In this document: positions 12,841-23,710 of the stretch, piece by piece
Position numbering within the stretch: the stretch's first letter is position 1
How the letters are laid out: each line of letters opens with the position of its first letter
Assembly (NCBI GenBank): GCA_026874595.1
Contig: CM049306.1
Span: 79,508,142 to 79,572,141, forward strand
DNA: 64,000 nt
Origin: Sipunculus nudus
Lineage: Eukaryota > Annelida > Sipuncula > Golfingiida > Sipunculidae
Direction: 5' to 3'
Notes under the pieces: generated by a model
Seen by the model: only the letters and a program-made list of their open reading frames with translations
Told to the model about the DNA's origin: nothing
Database searches by the model: none
Program-made: the position numbers and the translations under genes

Positions 12841-14070
12841 GGAGTGAGGTTGGATATATGGATATTTGTGGACAGGATCTTTTTTTTCGCATTGTGTGGT
12901 TCCAAGATTCGTAAATGTCTAAATCTTATTTTGAAAGAACAGGCTGTTATGTTTGATAGACCTTAGCTTCGGCAGTGCATGTAAACCTAAGAGAAGATGT
13001 TCGCCCGAATTGCAGGTATTCTCAGTATATCTTTAATCATACTTTTTTCCGTTATCTCTTCCGGAAAGGGGCACTTATTTGTAATCATTTCCGGTATAAT
13101 TATTTTATCCTGGTCCTCGAATACAAGTTTCTCTAAAGACAGGTGCAGGAGACAAATGTTCACGGAGAATGTTTGACGTAACACCCCACCTGACTTCCGG
13201 TGAAAACATACAACCCCTCTTGAGGAGCATCTAATAAAACCTGTCCAAAACGGAAAAAATCCAGAGCTAGCGATTAAAACAAAGAAGAACTAAAATGGCA
13301 CCAACACAAATACTTTGAAAATCTGTATTGCGGAGGTGATCTATGATTCCATACATACGTCTTTTAAATATAGTGAAGCAAATTTTTGCCGACATTTATA
13401 CTAGTGCAAGAGCTCTACTTTGCAGGTGAAACTTCCAAGATAATGCTTGATATATATAGGAGTCCATTATTGTCTCATTGGCGTCTTGACGCTAGGCCTA
13501 TATATGTGTCGTGTTAATTGCCAGGATGTGCAAATGTCCCTCCTTCTTTTGATATCGGGCAGACCGGAAGTCATTGTGGTTTGCCTTCTGTTACGCTCGA
13601 GCCAATGTACTATACTGTTGAACTATATTTACGAGTAGGTGTGTACATGTTCAGGAAACGCCTCATTAGAAACTTAATAGTAACAAATGTGTATGGCGTG
13701 CTAATGAGAGCCTGTATATATGATGTTACCTTAAGCTGCAAAACTGCATTTGTGGCAAGAAAAAAAATCATGCACGTAAATTGACTCCTGAATTACATCT
13801 CAGATCGTGTTTTGGTCACTGTACAAAACGTCCTGATCCTAAAGCTCACGTGTTTCTACACCAAAGCCAATCATCTCGCTTCAATACAGACTCGTCTTGT
13901 TGTCTTTCCGGCATTTATATTATCCTCCAATGCTCGCAAGCTAAACTGGCTTTAACCACGACGGGAGGCAGCACTAGCGAATAGTAAATCATACGGATGT
14001 CTTAATCTTACAGTATATTTACACTTTTACTTATTGACAGATGGTTATAAATGAACGGAAGATGAGTATG
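12836..14070. other. Gene-free stretch
   Basis: No supportable feature. Overlapping short open frames at 13.4-14.0 kb carry no splice signals or family motifs. Confidence 0.45.

Positions 14071-14131
<61 letters not shown>
14071..14131. repeat. (TA)n microsatellite
   Basis: TA repeats interrupted once by TATG. Confidence 0.9.
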
Positions 14132-14134
<3 letters not shown>

Positions 14135-16550
14135 TGATGACGTTATTGAAATTGTTGGCAAAAAGTCCCCTATTTGTTGTCTGGAACATAAACATCTCTA
14201 TTGTCCGTGAATATATGCGTGAGCGTTTGTACAGGCGTGTTATAGGGTGTGGGTATAGCTTGTGGTTTAGGGTATGGGCCGTTCAAACCACACAAAAGTA
14301 TCACTGCGTAAAACACACACGACCATACGCCTATACATGCATTCGTCAGACTTACCTGTAATCCGTAAGCCTCATAAAGATACTAATTGTGGCTAAAGAA
14401 ATACGTTAAACCTGGAGACTATTTTTTCCGGTATATGGCATTTTGACGCAATTACATGTTTCGCAGATCTTTTACAATATAATAATATTTTCCCTATAAT
14501 TTTAAACTAATTCATTATTCTTTTGAGATTAAACCTATGTGACTACAAATATATAATGTCAGTTAAAACGAGGTTATGTTGATATCTTTCCAAAGTATCA
14601 GCTTACTTGCCAATAAAAATTAAATGATTTATGTCTCACAAGGCAATGTGTATCCGGATGGTTTCTGTGGTTTATGAAGAATATATATCCTGCATGTATA
14701 AAATAGTTTCCGCCGGCGCCAGAAAATTATAATCGTTCAGAAGTCCTGTTATTATTTACTAGTTCAGCGTTTTTTATATACAATGGACGAGAGAAACGTG
14801 TTTGAAGACCTCTTATTTTAATAAAAGAGACTTAACGGAATCATCTTGGTATTAACTTTAAATCAGACTAACATGTAAATACATGTATTTCATAAGGTGT
14901 ATAATGGTATCCAGTTTGATAGCCCTTAGAAAATAGCTTTGCAAAAAGTCTTTTTTTTTTAAAGCATACGCAAAAATGTTTCAGATAGATTAAATAAATA
15001 TGCGTGTGTTTGTGTCAATGTGTGCATGTCGAAACGATGAACCAAGAACGTAGACATGTAGAAATTAAGTTATTTGTATGGAGCCCCGAGTGACACGAGA
15101 CTAAACAGTATAAGAGTTTTTCAGTGGACCAACCCAGGTATAAACCTATAACAGAGACGGATTAAGAGGGGGCGCAAGGTAGCGCATCCGCGCAACCTCT
15201 TTTTTTTCTACCTACAGTTTTAGAATAATAGAATAATTGACGCTTAATGCCGAACATCAGCTTTGCAATTTGCAATTTCTTCCCAATACATCTGCATGTA
15301 AGAGTTATGTATGACGTTTACTCCGGGCACACTTGTTTTTCTCTGCCAGGGACAGGGTGTCGAGCCCCCTCTTTTCTGAGATCCTGTATCGCTGCCTGAA
15401 CACTATATATTTCCTTGGGTGTCCACATTTTTTCCGGCCATTATCTGCATCGCATCTTCCCAAGTGGCACCGGATCGTCGTAAGCTAGCTATACACAGGT
15501 AAAAACCTGTCGGAATCTGTCAGGCAAAAATATGCGTGGCGGGGTTGGTATATCCGAGTATCAATAATATTCAGGGTGTGACAGTTGATGCTAGGATATG
15601 TATACTTCACATCTTACTATCGTGAAATTACTCAGGCGGTAAAATCAAAACATGCTGAAGGACTGAGCCGCGTATCTATGGGGCCTTAATTGTACATCAC
15701 ATCCGGTTTGTGAATGAATGAAATCCGGACCGCACGAGCAGCCTCGCTTTAAGCTGGAACGGGTTTCAAGTAAATCAAAGAGTGATACGAGGTGACGTGA
15801 AAAGACACCGAATTATCACCATACATACAATGCATCCCGTATTGACTGCTGCACTTCCAGCGTAGTCTTGGCGCCGTGCCAGGGTTTGCGCTCAACTTAA
15901 CTAAAGACCACGTGCGGCGGCAGCTCATTGGTCCGCGGAGCCAGCCGGCAATCCACACCTTCAATGAACAACTGTTAGGAGTTAATTACCGATATAGCAC
16001 CCGCATTCATGCAAGTATATATTCTTTACATTTTGTGGTTACCTGGACGAGCAATGCCAACAGAGACATAGCTATATCATTATTAAACGTTAACTAAATA
16101 ATACTGACTGGTAAAAAATATGTAACAGATAACTCCGAGCAGGCGCTCTATCAGGCAGCTGAGTTTCTGCCCATGAAACTTACCCGCTCGCAGCGTTTCT
16201 TTTCTTTTTCTTTTGCACAAAGTTCCTATTCCTAACAATTCCCAAGTCGTATATTTTAAGGAAAGAATGAAGGCTAGTCACGCTAAAAAGTCGGTCAACA
16301 CTTATTGTGTTGTATGCCCTTAATCTAAAAGGTTTTGCCGGTTATACAATCTTCGTAAACGTTCGTGGAGTTAATTGGACATCAGTTTATAGTTGCTGCT
16401 CCATCAACAACGTGGGTAGGACATGGTAGGACTGTGGTTACCAGCCTCAAGACCAATTAATCTTAGTAGCGAACCGGGATACAAATAACTAACATTATAT
16501 AGAGCAACTGGTGACTTGGAGGTTTTGGCCAAATAAATCAGCGTTACTAG

Positions 16551-16554
<4 letters not shown>
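14132..16554. other. Gene-free stretch with one possible small element
   Basis: Apart from the possible GGAT-family element at about 15,148-15,387 I see no supportable gene or structured repeat here. Confidence 0.45.
15148..15387. mobile_element. Possible small element of the GGAT/poly-G family
   Basis: The left end CAGAGACGGATTAAGAGGGGG and a right end that reads, on the opposite strand, CAGGATCTCAGAAAAGAGGGGG, share the pattern CAG-GGAT-AGAGGGGG with the better-preserved copies at 16,638 and 48,704. Ends are approximate and the inverted match is imperfect. Confidence 0.3.

Positions 16555-16624
<70 letters not shown>
16555..16624. repeat. (CT)n then (TA)n compound microsatellite
   Basis: About 17 CT units run directly into about 18 TA units, abutting the small inverted-repeat element at 16,638. 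Confidence 0.9.
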
Positions 16625-16631
<7 letters not shown>

Positions 16632-16637
16632 TATATA

Positions 16638-16787
16638 CAGGAGCGGATCCATGATTCTTGTCGGGGGGAAGGGGAGGGGTTGAACGGGTGTCTTTCTGTG
16701 ATTATTCCGAGCAAATTACCTGTAATGGTTTCAAATTGGTCTAAAAAAAGGTTGGAGGTTGGGTAGTGGGTGCTGGATCCGCGCCTG
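16638..16787. mobile_element. 150-bp MITE-like element with 13-bp inverted ends
   Basis: The left end CAGGAGCGGATCC (16,638-16,650) pairs with GGATCCGCGCCTG (16,775-16,787), 12 of 13 positions matching in inverted orientation. The interior carries a G-rich block next to the left end (about 16,661-16,680). TA microsatellite lies on both sides, which hides any target-site duplication but fits insertion at TA. It has no coding capacity. It belongs with the GGAT/poly-G copies elsewhere in the window. Confidence 0.6.

Positions 16788-16788
<1 letters not shown>

Positions 16789-16861
<73 letters not shown>
16789..16861. repeat. (TA)n microsatellite, about 36 units
   Basis: Uninterrupted TA units directly flanking the right end of the 150-bp element. 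Confidence 0.95.
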
Positions 16862-16865
<4 letters not shown>

Positions 16866-17829
16866 ATTTTGCTGTTTTTAAATTTAATTTAAACTTTTTC
16901 CAATTTTATAATAAAAGGAGCCAAAACCGTCATTTATATCATTGTTCTTCGGTAGACAGATGTGTTTTTATGGAACAACAAGATTTCTTTAACTGTAAAC
17001 TATAAATTAAAACTATAGAGCGGTAGAGTGTTTGTTGAGAGCGGATTCGTTTATACTCTTCCAGATATATTATATATATATCTATATATATGTAGAGACA
17101 GCATCTTAGTTGTTAATACTACTATTAATATGTTAATGCAACGATTGTTATGCACCTGGAAAATAAGAGACAGACTTTAAGATAAAAAAAAACACGTTTT
17201 AGTAATTGTAAAGGTCGATATAATCGAAGGAACCGTTGCTAAATATATAGCAGAAAAGGCTAAAAATACTCGTGTTATAAGTTCATATAATCCAGGATAA
17301 GGGCGTTTTTCTTAGCTTTTAGAAGTGTTTTGAATGGTTCTTCAATAATGTCAATTTCTCAACTTATGCCGGCTTACCTGGTGCCCGTCGGTAAAAATCT
17401 TATCATAATACTTAGTCTCTTAAGGCATGTGCACACATTAATAATATTGACCCTCAAATGAATTAACAAATCGGTGATACTGTTTGATAGAAGTATATAA
17501 AAATATATTGATATAATTGATATAATTATTATATATTAGAGATAACCTTCGATAGAATGGTATGAAATCCTTTTTTTTTTTTTACAAAATCATTGCAACT
17601 ACGAAGACATTTTAGTGATTAGTACTTCTAGCGTGATTGAAAGCCCATTTCACGTTGATTTGTTTGAACTAAACAAGATGACACTGCTTTTTTCGTGAAT
17701 CGTTAACGATTAAACAGCTTGTTTCTTTGTAACCAGCATTTTCATATACATTTAAGAGGCACTACTACACCAAATGATGAATGACCCGACATATATAGTA
17801 ACAGAGATTGCTCACCTGTGTTCTCCAAG
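16862..17829. other. Gene-free AT-rich stretch
   Basis: Contains a short interrupted TA tract at about 17,066-17,091 and a poly-T run near 17,572-17,583. Nothing else is supportable. Confidence 0.5.
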
Positions 17830-19195
17830 AACAACACAAGAGGGGTTTCTTGACCAGGATACTTGACAGCACAGCTGGAGAACGATTCCCTGGAACAGGC
17901 TCCTATAGGGAGCACAGACGACCACGTGCAGTACAATGGGACAAAAAAAAACTCTCTGGATCAGAACTGTGGTGCATGGGCACAGCGGACGCACAGAATG
18001 CCTCTCTTGATCAAAATTGACGTGAACACAGATAAAGCACATGAAGGCCTCTCTGGATCAGAAACATCAACGACACCGCGGAAACACTAAAAGTCTCTCT
18101 GGAACAGCACTCTGGAGGGCAGAGAGGGGGTACAAAAGGTAATTCTGGATGAGAAATGTGGCGGGCACTGATGAAGCACAATAGGCCTATATCTGGTTCA
18201 GAAACCTCAGTTAAGGACACTGAGGAAACACTTACGGTCTTTCTGGAACAGAACTCTGGAGGGTACAGCGGGAGTACAAAATGCCTCTCTTGATCAGAAT
18301 TGTGGCGGGCATTGATGAAGCACAAAAAGCCTCTCTGGATTAGAAACCTCAAGGGCAGACCGGGAGTACAAAAGGCCTCTCTGGATCAGAAACCTCAAGG
18401 GCAGACCGGGAGTACAAAAGGCCTCTCTGGATCAGAAACCGCAAGGGCAGACCGGGCCTACAAACGGCCTCTCTGGATCAGAAACCTCAAGTGCAGACTG
18501 TGAGTACAAAAGGCCTCTCTGGATCAGAAACCTCAAGGGCAGACCGGGAGTACAAAAGGCCTCTCTGGATCAATAACCTCAAGAGCAGACCAGGAGTACA
18601 AACGGCCTCTCTGGATCAGAAACCTCAAGGGCAGACCATGCAGGAGTACAAACGGAATCCCTCGATCAGAAACCTCAAGGGCACACCGGAAGTACAAACG
18701 GCCTCTCTCGATCAGAAACCTCAAGGGCAGACCGGGAGTACAAAAGGCCTCTCTGGATCAGAAACCTCAAGGGCAGACCGGGAGTACAAACTTCCTCTCT
18801 GGATCGAAACCTCAAGGGCAGACCGGGAGCACAAAAGGCCTCCCTGGATCGGAAACCTCAAGGGCAGACCGCGAGTACAAAAGGCCTCTCTGGATCAGAA
18901 ACCGCAAGGGCAGACCCGGAGTACAAAAGGCCTCTCTTGATCAAGAGGGTGCAGTGGAAGCACAAAAAGCCCCTCTGGATCAGAACTCTAAAAGAGGACA
19001 CAGCGGAAGCACAAAAAGGACTCTTTGGTCCAGGCTGCTTGAGAAAACAGCGGCAGCAAAAAGGCTGCTTTGGATTATGATAATTTAAGCACAGCGGACC
19101 ACAAGAACGAAATTTTTAATTAGGACAGCTGAAGGACCAGAATCCCCTTTGCATCATGGAAACAAAAGCTAGGGCTTCTCTGGATCAGGATATAT
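17830..19195 (+). repeat. 46-bp minisatellite array with degenerate flanks
   Basis: The core at about 18,331-18,950 consists of about 13 near-identical units beginning CTCTCTGGATCAGAAACC, followed by a CAAGGGCAGACCGGGAG part and a TACAAAAGGC part. Successive unit starts at 18,377, 18,423 and 18,469 are exactly 46 bp apart. Left of the core the units are diverged (spacing 45-50 bp) and follow a three-unit higher-order pattern: GCGGGCAYTGATGAAGCACA recurs 144 bp apart (18,161 and 18,305), with a weaker copy about 140 bp earlier. Right of the core, units decay until about 19,195. Sharp homogeneity in the middle with decayed edges is the usual picture for unequal exchange. The core unit has no stop codon in the forward frames used, so long open frames cross it (18,300-18,503 and 18,491-18,940). 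I found no flanking splice sites or start context that would make it a gene. Confidence 0.85.
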
Positions 19196-19480
19196 GGGAA
19201 TTAGCGTTGTATACAGTTAAATCGATAGACGAGGGAACAGGGGGCATTTAAATACTACCTAATACTGCTTTGGTTATATAGACTATAGTGATATATTGTT
19301 AAAATACAGGTGACATTCTGGGGCATATACGTAATCGTCAGCTTATCTTGAGGGAATTGTGTCTTACTTAAACTAGTAATAGTTTCTTGAAACTTGTTAG
19401 AATTTCTTTGGATTGTATTACTATTTGGATTTTGTTTTCTCGCTTGCTTCCTTGTTACCTAGAAGGATAGAAAACGCAGA

Positions 19481-19481
<1 letters not shown>

Positions 19482-19513
<32 letters not shown>
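19482..19513. repeat. (CA)n microsatellite
   Basis: About 16 CA units. Confidence 0.95.
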
Positions 19514-19517
<4 letters not shown>

Positions 19518-19654
19518 TATATAATTTAGAAAATAAAATTACACGTTTAATATAAAAAAAACAATTTTGCGCTGCGAAAAGTTTTCTTTCCTTCATTCTC
19601 CTGCATTCGACAGCTGGCATTTCTTGCACACTTGTTCACCATTGCAAGGGTGTT

Positions 19655-19692
19655 TAGCCCCCCATTCTAAAAATCCTCAATCCTCCCCTGTA
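19655..19692. mobile_element. Solo end of a GGAT/poly-G family element
   Basis: On the minus strand the block reads CAGGGGAGGATTGAGGATTT followed by AGAATGGGGGG, matching the CAGGGG-GGAT-(A/T)-rich-GGGGGG end seen at 48,959. No partner end was found, so this is a fragment at best. Confidence 0.3.
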
Positions 19693-19699
19693 TAAATAA

Positions 19700-22600
19700 C
19701 AGTTTTGTTATCCTTCTCTAGGAAGAAGGGCCCGGTTATATATATCTGGTTTAAAGTATGCTTTGTGGTTGTGACATTTCGGCATTTTACATGCACTGAT
19801 GCTCTCAGGTTAAAGCTGTATCACTTCGCTTGCAAAGTCTTCCGCCACTCCAACCGATACACATAAAAACAATGTAAGCGGGAATCGTGTTGCTCGTGAT
19901 AGATACACGCCAGCGTGCATTTATCAAAACAAAGTTAACCTGGCGGGAATACATGAATATAGTGTTCAACTTAGAGCAGTTCCTGTGATTTGCATTAGTA
20001 AACGTGTCTGTTGCGAGAATAAGTCAGTGAACACGCAAGACAGAAGTGAGCTTCTGATGCGCTGCTAAATATTTACTCGGAAAGTGACGGTGTTGTGTGT
20101 TGTCTGTGGGCGGGATCCATATGCACAAGACTGTGGCGACTGTGACCTGTGGCCAGGTTTTCCCGCCTCGCTCATGCCGTTACTTGTGTGCGTCATCCCA
20201 GGCCGTGTCTCCCCGTCGCATCCCTTCCAGTCGCACCGCACGAGGCCGGTGTAAACGTATGCGAGTCACACGCCAATGAAACTTAGCGTTTTCCCACGTT
20301 CCGCCAAGGTTTTTACGTGATGGACAGCCGTACATGGATGATTACGGATTCAGTGGAGCCTGTTCTACCAAGACGCTGGTCCCACGCGTCTGTGGCCACC
20401 TGTAAGAGTCGTAAATGAGTTGGTCTCACGCTGCCGTGCGCACGCTGACAACTTATACTCATTTGTCAAGTAACAGGAAGACCCGGATGCTGAGTTAAGT
20501 TACTTTAAGGCCCAGAAACGTTTTATGTTATGCGCTGCATTGGCCAGATATAATTAGTTATAGTAATGTAAATATATGAAGTAGTTTCTGATACATATGA
20601 TCAATCGCGCATGCTTAGCCATGCAAGAGCTTTCTCCGTAATATGACAAGGGCGGGTGATGATATATACTCGTGTCCAGCTACTTTTGTGAACAACCTGA
20701 GTGAAACGCTCAGATTGTCTGTAAGTTGCAAGGAAAAGTACTGAAGCGCATGCAAGCACCTTGGAAGTGCTGGTACCGGGAGGTGGCTGAGAGAGGAACT
20801 CGTGCAAGCAGCGCCTATCTTGACGTTTACTTCCCCCGAGTTGGTGGCCCATAACAGAAAGCAAGATACATATATGTATTACGCACACGGTCTGTCAACG
20901 GATCAATAAGTTAGTGAACCGAGTCACGGACTACACTGCATGAATGGTGGAACACGGGATACTCTCACATAGCTGCACACAATATACAGCATGTGGGGGC
21001 CGGGCTGTTAGATTTACGGCTAATCGGATAGTGGGTGCCATAGGAATACCTTGCTTAATGCCCTGAGATGCTCTCCTGTAAGGCAGGGGGCCAAGTTTCC
21101 ACTCACAGGTAAGGTACGTGTTCTTAGATACCTTCAACTTCTAATATGTTAATAAATTCTGCCCAGGGGTGGCTGAGTAAGAGTTTACACATGCGAATCA
21201 CGGCACGTGAATCTTATGTTTGTATTAATGTTTACAGGTACGATGTAACAGACCGCCGTTTGTTGTATCATACACGTGTGCTAGGGGGCGCCGGTACCAA
21301 GCATGGTACTGCAGCATCAAACAAAATGTTATTATATCTGTCGGGTAGTTTCCAGAATCCTCGCCAGACTACCCAGTACCAGTGCATGTATACCCAGCAC
21401 AGGTGACGATACTTCAGGGCTCAACTGAATAATTATGCCAGCGTCACCGGAGGCGGTGTCGGACCCACTTAAATGTGATGTTCCCGACATGTATTAGATG
21501 AACCGCTGAAGCGTGTATGTACACAACATCGCAGTCATTCACTGACATACCGAGCGGGCACTGAGGGTCTGGACCCCATTCACCTTGGCTCGAATTCTCT
21601 TATTATTTCTTTACAAAGTCTGGGATAAACACCCGGCCTTTCTCTGATGCAACCTTACATTACCTTGCCTGAAAAGCGGCTGTTTCCCTGTAGGAAGGGT
21701 GTGCTATACCAACCAAGCGTGGTCGAATCGTTCATCACAAGCGTATACTATACATTTACGTTCAAGTAAAACGTTTGTAACCAAGGCCAGAAAGAGGATG
21801 TGTTGCGGCATTTACGGAAACCACATCGCGTACCCTGGCTCTGAGCCATGCACCAGTAACCCCTGCATCCGATGATATCATCTAGTGTACATACATGTTT
21901 GCTGTAAAAGACAAAGGACGATAACTATATTGGCACTCAAACTTCGGAAACACCTATGTTATATTATACTCGTTCATGTTTTGTTTTACTTATCGTATTT
22001 ATGTAATCGTCACTGAACAGGCTGCTTATGTCGTGAGCTCAGCCTGTGGAGAGACAGACTGTTGATAAAGGAATCTATGTTTGAGTGCGTGTGTTCGTGT
22101 GAGAATACACGAACAAGCACAGAGGGAGACTTAACAATTGAAACCTTACCTGACCATGGAGTACGTTATACACAAAAAACTGGATGTTCCCACACATTTT
22201 TCATGTGTATTTTTACAAGCTATCCTAGTGCACTTTCTGTCTCATACAAATATTCTCAGTTTAAATACAAGCCCCATAGAGTAAATATATCAATTTCAAT
22301 CAGGGAGAGGACATGCTTTCGTTTCCAGGAAATGCCGCGTACACCGCCTTTTTTGTTGATATTTCAATATATATTTAACGAGAAAGCGCTCTCTGTATAT
22401 TCAGTTAAAATGTGCGGGGACACTTGTTTTCATTCAGACCAAGGGTAGACCACCCACACCCCAACGGAACACTTTTAATATGAAAATTTTATCTCATCCC
22501 ACATTACCCCGCGGGGATGCATCCTCAGGTTTGTTGACTAAATAATGATACCTTAAATTGTTGAGATCACTATATATGTTTTAATACTATGCAGTGATGC

Positions 22601-22735
22601 ACTGGAATCAGTTCATGGTTGACCCTAAATAGGCAACCAAGTGCAACATTTTACATATACATGCGGGCATTATGTGCTGGTTGCATTTAAAGGGTTTAAA
22701 AATTTTACCCAGCGAGAATCGGATTGTCCTTCAGA
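19700..22735. other. Gene-free stretch with raised GC and CpG
   Basis: The section at about 20.0-22.0 kb is richer in GC and CpG than its surroundings. I looked for exons on both strands and found no frame with splice sites and a recognisable product. The 128-codon forward frame at 22,062-22,448 shows no family motif. Confidence 0.4.
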
Positions 22736-22743
22736 AGAGCGCA

Positions 22744-22790
22744 CCCCCCCCCCCCCCCAGGGCAAAACATTCCTGGATTCGCCCTCTACC
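22744..22790. mobile_element. Poly-C (C15) with a solo GGAT/poly-G family end
   Basis: On the minus strand the sequence reads AGAGGGCGAATCCAGGAATG and then runs into a 15-base G tract. This is the same order (GGCGRATCCAGGAAT, then poly-G) as the other family members. The opposite end was not found. Confidence 0.4.
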
Positions 22791-23658
22791 CGGATACGCA
22801 TCAAATCTAATTAATGGGGTACTTTCTAGCCCGAGGTCCCACCTCTCCCACAAAGTCTTATCGGAATCGGTTCTGTAGTTTTTGCGAAATCCCGCAAAGA
22901 GACAAGCGTTCAAACACGGATGAAAACGCAACCTTCATAGTGACGGTAACATAGCAAGCTACAATTATAAGCCTGCCAACGTCCGTCCCTTATCGGTCGA
23001 CCACATGAAGGTCTATTATGTTTATTTATTACCATACATGCATATTATGTATACAGTATGTTCCATGCGGCGCCTGCTACCTGATTTTTTGGATGATCGA
23101 AACTACTTGGTTTGCTCGGGGACAGTTTTTATTATCGGAAGCTGCATAATGGCATTGTTACCTTGCGCTTCTATACCGGGCAATCAACATACATACGCGG
23201 TACCGGGGATATTTGTAACGCTTTGTCCCCTGCTTGAGAATATATGGACAGTTTCAGGATTGCCGCTAGTAAAACTCAATTGATTCACATGAGATATGGG
23301 TATGTATCATTGTTCACGTGCACCGTGACTCATTCATGGGTACCATCTTTGTCACGATCCCATGTCACAATACGGTTTTATTTCCTGCCCGACTTTCTAC
23401 AGAGTCCATGTTCAGGAAATGACACTCAGTTGCAGCTTGAACGAAAGAAAGTCATGTCGTTAGCTTGGATTGCATCGTGAACTCGGAGTGGGCGTGCTGT
23501 ACTGGTTGGTTGGGAGGGGTGTTTAGGGCGGGGATGCAGGGCACTGTTTCAATTAAATGCACACGTCACAGCTGTTACATTTACCAAGGGATGGATCCAC
23601 AGGTGGATATTAGGGTATACATCTTATTTCGTCTCTTACTTGCTTTGTCACATGTTAA
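22791..23658. other. Gene-free stretch
   Basis: Short overlapping open frames only. No exon structure, RNA gene or repeat is supportable. Confidence 0.45.
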
Positions 23659-23710
23659 TTACTACTACTACTACTACTACTGTCAATTACTTCTACTACT
23701 ACTACTACTT
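23659..23710. repeat. (CTA)n trinucleotide microsatellite
   Basis: Two CTA/ACT runs separated by a short TGTCAATTACTT spacer. The run encodes a Tyr/Leu stretch in one frame, which explains the open frame crossing it. Confidence 0.9.

Noticed and set aside
20000-22000. GC- and CpG-richer section considered as a CpG island or coding cluster
   Set aside because: No frame with splice sites or recognisable protein, no promoter word followed by a donor. Probably compositional variation in unmethylated spacer.
22062-22448. 128-codon forward open frame
   Set aside because: No recognisable motif, no splice boundaries and unremarkable composition; length is compatible with chance in this more GC-rich section.
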